A stretch of DNA of 64,000 nt from Clostridia bacterium (GTDB lineage Bacteria; Bacillota; Clostridia; Oscillospirales; CAG-272), in NCBI GenBank assembly GCA_017504405.1, contig JAFVRG010000008.1, forward strand, positions 55,861 to 119,860. Direction: 5' to 3'. The notes below the pieces were generated by a model. That model had not been told where the DNA came from. It saw only the letters and a program-made list of their open reading frames with translations, and ran no database searches. Each line of letters opens with the position of its first letter. The stretch's first letter is position 1. Position numbers and translations under genes: made by a program. Of the stretch, positions 61,869-64,000 are shown piece after piece.

Positions 61869-61976
61869 AACAGTCTGTGTTTCGTTGTAAAACGGCTATG
61901 TACGTGTTGTAAGAAATTTCGCAGGATGCGCAAAATTATATTTATAAAAACATGTAAGTGTGATACAATTATATGA

Positions 61977-62114
61977 ACCCTCGTTTTGCCTACGGAGGTT
62001 GATCCCCATCCTCAAAATGGCGAAAGTACAACATTCAAATGGTTTTCTATTGATGAACTACAATCGCCTGAGATTAAGACCCGTGTGAAAAATAACCGTG
62101 CTTATTTGGTCTGA
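61977..62114 (+). pseudogene. 3' remnant of a NUDIX hydrolase gene
   Basis: A 45-codon frame opens right after a stop and has no start. It reads LPTEVDPHPQNGESTTFKWF then SIDELQSPEIKTRVKNN and stops. The E-V-D-P-H-P and FKWFSIDEL pattern is that of the C-terminal part of NUDIX (MutT-like) proteins, after the Nudix box, which is missing. The rest of 61869-62525 holds this, the tRNA fragment below and one promoter; I see no other gene in it. Confidence 0.45.
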
Positions 62115-62156
62115 GAGATAAGACTTGAACTTGCGGCATCTACCACTCCAATGGTA
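62107..62156 (-). pseudogene. 3' half of a tRNA-Pro (UGG), degenerate
   Basis: On the minus strand: anticodon arm TACCA-TTGGAG-TGGTA (one loop base short), then GATGCCGC, T arm GCAAG-TTCAAGT-CTTAT, then CTCTCAGA and CCA. This follows tRNA-Pro closely (ATGCCGCAGGTTCAAGTCC form), but the D arm and 5' acceptor are absent and the T stem has a mismatch. Such 3' tRNA pieces are typical remains of integration sites. Confidence 0.45.
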
Positions 62157-62168
62157 AAATTTACCATT
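62150..62168. repeat. Near-perfect 19-base palindrome
   Basis: AATGGTAAA (62150-62158) and TTTACCATT (62160-62168) meet at a single central base, exactly where the tRNA-Pro similarity stops. Confidence 0.6.
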
Positions 62169-62474
62169 TTCTAGACGTTTCTGCTCCGTTTAGACCTTTC
62201 TGGTGCACAAAAGTTGTCAAAACGTGCTCTCTGGCACTCTTGTCTCCGTGTGCTCCAGTTCTGTAAGTGGTCAAACATGTGGTCAAAAAACAGGTCCTGC
62301 GTATCATGATTTTACGGATGCGCAGGGCATATTTTTTAAATTTACGTGCCCAATTTCCTTGTGCGTAACAACAAAGAAAAAGAATTTTACTGTTTCAAAA
62401 TTTGATATGCAGTAAACAAAGAAAACGGTTTGTGAAAATATGCCTTTTATAAAAATTGAATTTGTATATAATTG

Positions 62475-62503
62475 TTGAATCAAGCCAAAATATGTGGTAT
62501 AAT
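62475..62503 (+). promoter_or_regulatory. Promoter of the AT-rich orphan gene
   Basis: TTGAAT (62475-62480), 17 bases, TATAAT (62498-62503). Confidence 0.75.
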
Positions 62504-62525
62504 AAAAGAAAAAGGACTTTTGAAT

Positions 62526-63260
62526 ATGGAATTAATTTCAACAATAGGTGTAAGTGTATTAAGTGGTACTATTTATGATACCGTAAAGTTTATAATTGGT
62601 AAGTTTATTGATAGGCAAGAAAAACGTAAAGATAAAAAAGAAATACTACAAAAAATTAATGACGATATATATCGAGATATCACGGATGATGTTAAGATGA
62701 TTTTAGAATCGGCTACCTTTGTACAGTATTTCAATTCGTCACGTTTTTTGGATGTCATAAATGCATATTTGGAGCAGAAAATTATTACCAATTATGCAAG
62801 CAAATATACGGCTGTAAAGAAACACATAAGATCTGGAGAGATACTCACAACCCCTGCAATAGCAAACTACATAACCGATGAAATAATGAACTTGTATACC
62901 GAAAACAAGGTGATTAGTATTCCTTCTAGAGACAGCGTATATGGGGCAATAGATCAGATAATCCAAATATGCGAGAAAAATATTGTAGCTAGTCTTTCGC
63001 CAGAAAATTCTCGAATGCTCTATATGATCAACTCTCGTATGGATGGAGTTGGAGATAGGATAGTTAAACATATTTTTGAACTTCAAAACAAGTTACAAAT
63101 AATTGAAAAGAAATTGTTTGCGACTCAAGCGAATACAATTGATTTTGAAAAAACAAAAAATCAATATTATGATATACTTACATATCAAAGGGAAAATTCG
63201 GATTGGTTGAGAAGCCAAAGCCGACGATACAGCACGAGAGGGATGCTATTGTCAAGGTGA
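62526..63260 (+). CDS. AT-rich orphan gene, 3' end probably chimeric
   Basis: The ATG at 62526 follows AAAGGA. 244 codons; roughly the first 215 form a charged, helix-rich protein with one N-terminal hydrophobic stretch (STIGVSVLSGTIYDTVKFII) and no enzyme motif. GEILTTPAIANYITDEIMNL and SIPSRDSVYGAIDQIIQICE are striking but unassigned. Base composition is much more AT-rich than all neighbours, a sign of transfer. After about 63170 the frame runs into the alcohol dehydrogenase gene in another frame, so the last ~30 residues (ending SQSRRYSTRGMLLSR) are probably not native. It could be the N-terminal helical part of a larger NTPase-type protein (speculation). Confidence 0.5.
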   Translation: MELISTIGVSVLSGTIYDTVKFIIGKFIDRQEKRKDKKEILQKINDDIYRDITDDVKMILESATFVQYFNSSRFLDVINAYLEQKIITNYASKYTAVKKHIRSGEILTTPAIANYITDEIMNLYTENKVISIPSRDSVYGAIDQIIQICEKNIVASLSPENSRMLYMINSRMDGVGDRIVKHIFELQNKLQIIEKKLFATQANTIDFEKTKNQYYDILTYQRENSDWLRSQSRRYSTRGMLLSR

Positions 63261-64000
63261 CCTTGGCGAGCATCTGTTCGAGCGACTTGCATATCAAGCA
63301 CGGCAGCGTGCCGAGAGCGGTGGAAGGAATCACGGTCGGTCACGAGATGGTCGGAGTTGTGGAAGAAGTCGGCTCGGCTGTCACGCACGTAAAGCCCGGC
63401 GACAGAGTCACGGTCAACGTGGAAACCTTCTGCGGTGAGTGCTTTTTCTGCAAAAGGGGATTTGTCAATAACTGCACCGACAAGAATGGCGGTTGGGCGC
63501 TTGGTTGCCGCATTGACGGCGGTCAGGCAGAGTACGTTCGCGTGCCGTTTGCGGATCAGGGGCTGAACAAGATTTCCGATACTGTGACCGACAGGCAAGC
63601 TCTGCTTGTTGGCGACGTTCTTGCTACGGGCTATTGGGCGGCGAAGATCTCCGAGATCACCGAGGACGATACCGTTCTCATCATCGGAGCAGGTCCCACG
63701 GGAATTTGCACGCTCCTTTGCGTGATGCTGAAAAATCCCAAGCGCATCATCGTGTGCGAGAAGGACGAGAACCGCATCAAGTTTGTGAATGAGCATTATC
63801 CCGATGTGCTGACGGTCACGCCCGAAAGATGCCTTGATTTTGTTCGTGAGAACAGCGATCACGGCGGTGCAGATGTCGTACTCGAGGTGGCTGGAGCAGA
63901 GAACACCTTTGAGCTCGCATGGCAGTGCGCGCGACCGAATGCCATCGTCACGGTGGTGGCTCTTTACGACAAGGCGCAGACCTTGCCTCTGCCCGATATG
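63173..64000 (+). CDS. Zinc-dependent alcohol dehydrogenase, start lost, runs off window
   Basis: Continuous 276-codon frame to the window end. It opens right after TGA (63170-63172) with YTYISKGKFGLVEKPKPT, which resembles residues ~4 onward of MDR alcohol dehydrogenases, but no ATG, GTG or good TTG precedes it. Zinc ligands: catalytic Cys in ASICSSDLH, GHE of TVGHEMVG, and the structural cluster CGECFFCKRGFVNNC. The Rossmann motif is IIGAGPTG. GC-rich, unlike the DNA just upstream. Either the start was replaced at a recombination joint or the join is an assembly error. Confidence 0.8.

Noticed and set aside
62203..62415. 70-codon plus-strand frame between the tRNA fragment and the AT-rich gene
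   Set aside because: No ribosome binding site, low-complexity Ser/Cys/Val content, no recognisable motif.
63185..63862. 225-codon minus-strand frame at the right end
   Set aside because: Antisense to the dehydrogenase, whose zinc and Rossmann motifs are clear.

Overview
The window reads as a chromosomal segment of an anaerobic, spore-forming, Gram-positive Clostridia member, probably a gut Oscillospiraceae/Eubacteriales-type organism. The evidence is a complete spoIIIAA-AH sporulation operon, an SLH-domain surface protein, oxygen-sensitive pyruvate formate-lyase with its activase, GGAGG-type ribosome binding sites, housekeeping promoters of TTGACA-17-TATAAT type before many genes, and xylan-active glycosidases. 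Species cannot be named from the sequence alone. Genes are dense, mostly in short operons, and lie on both strands.

Layout. 0-5.8 kb: the 3' end of a large secreted protein, a small membrane protein, an SLH surface protein, a ferritin-like four-helix protein with a forespore-type promoter, and a DUF5685/J-domain/membrane-protein operon. 5.8-10.5 kb: rimO-pgsA, then rpsO and pnp, both with structured leaders. 10.6-14.1 kb: two tandem paralogous solute-binding lipoproteins, each with its own promoter and near-identical terminator. 14.2-20.2 kb: asnS-mntP, an ECF S component, an RNHCP zinc-ribbon protein, and a LemA protein with a large membrane-anchored partner. 20.3-25.8 kb (minus strand): a DMT transporter translationally coupled to a GH39 glycosidase, and pflB-pflA behind a ZTP (pfl-motif) riboswitch. 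26-34 kb: NAD(P)HX repair enzyme, O-antigen-ligase-like protein, tRNA-Ile2(CAU) followed by a hairpin-rich element made partly of tRNA pieces, a serine beta-lactamase-like protein, a P-loop kinase-like protein, a HAD phosphatase, hpf and asd. 35-40 kb: spoIIIA operon and a divergent AbrB-type regulator. 40-50 kb: beta-helix lipoprotein, tex, rsuA-like, typA, and an orphan MsmX/UgpC-type ATPase. 50-58 kb: MutS-like ATPase, serC-serA, and an SbcD/YhaN pair. 58-64 kb: a glycine-riboswitch-controlled AGCS symporter, a GH43 xylosidase flanked by direct repeats that each carry a glycine riboswitch, then a mosaic of remnants (NUDIX tail, tRNA-Pro 3' half, AT-rich orphan gene, alcohol dehydrogenase lacking its start).

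How the parts fit. The two sugar-binding lipoproteins have no permease beside them and the ATPase has no transporter beside it, which fits a shared-ATPase design in which one MsmX-type protein powers several carbohydrate importers. GH39, GH43 and the beta-helix lipoprotein point to plant polysaccharide use. The ZTP and glycine riboswitches tie formate/one-carbon supply and amino-acid uptake to metabolite sensing.

The most unusual parts are the riboswitch-bearing direct repeats around GH43, the mosaic at 61.6-63.2 kb ending in an out-of-frame junction with the dehydrogenase, and the tRNA-derived hairpin element at 29.4-29.6 kb. All calls are by reading; no alignment or search was run.
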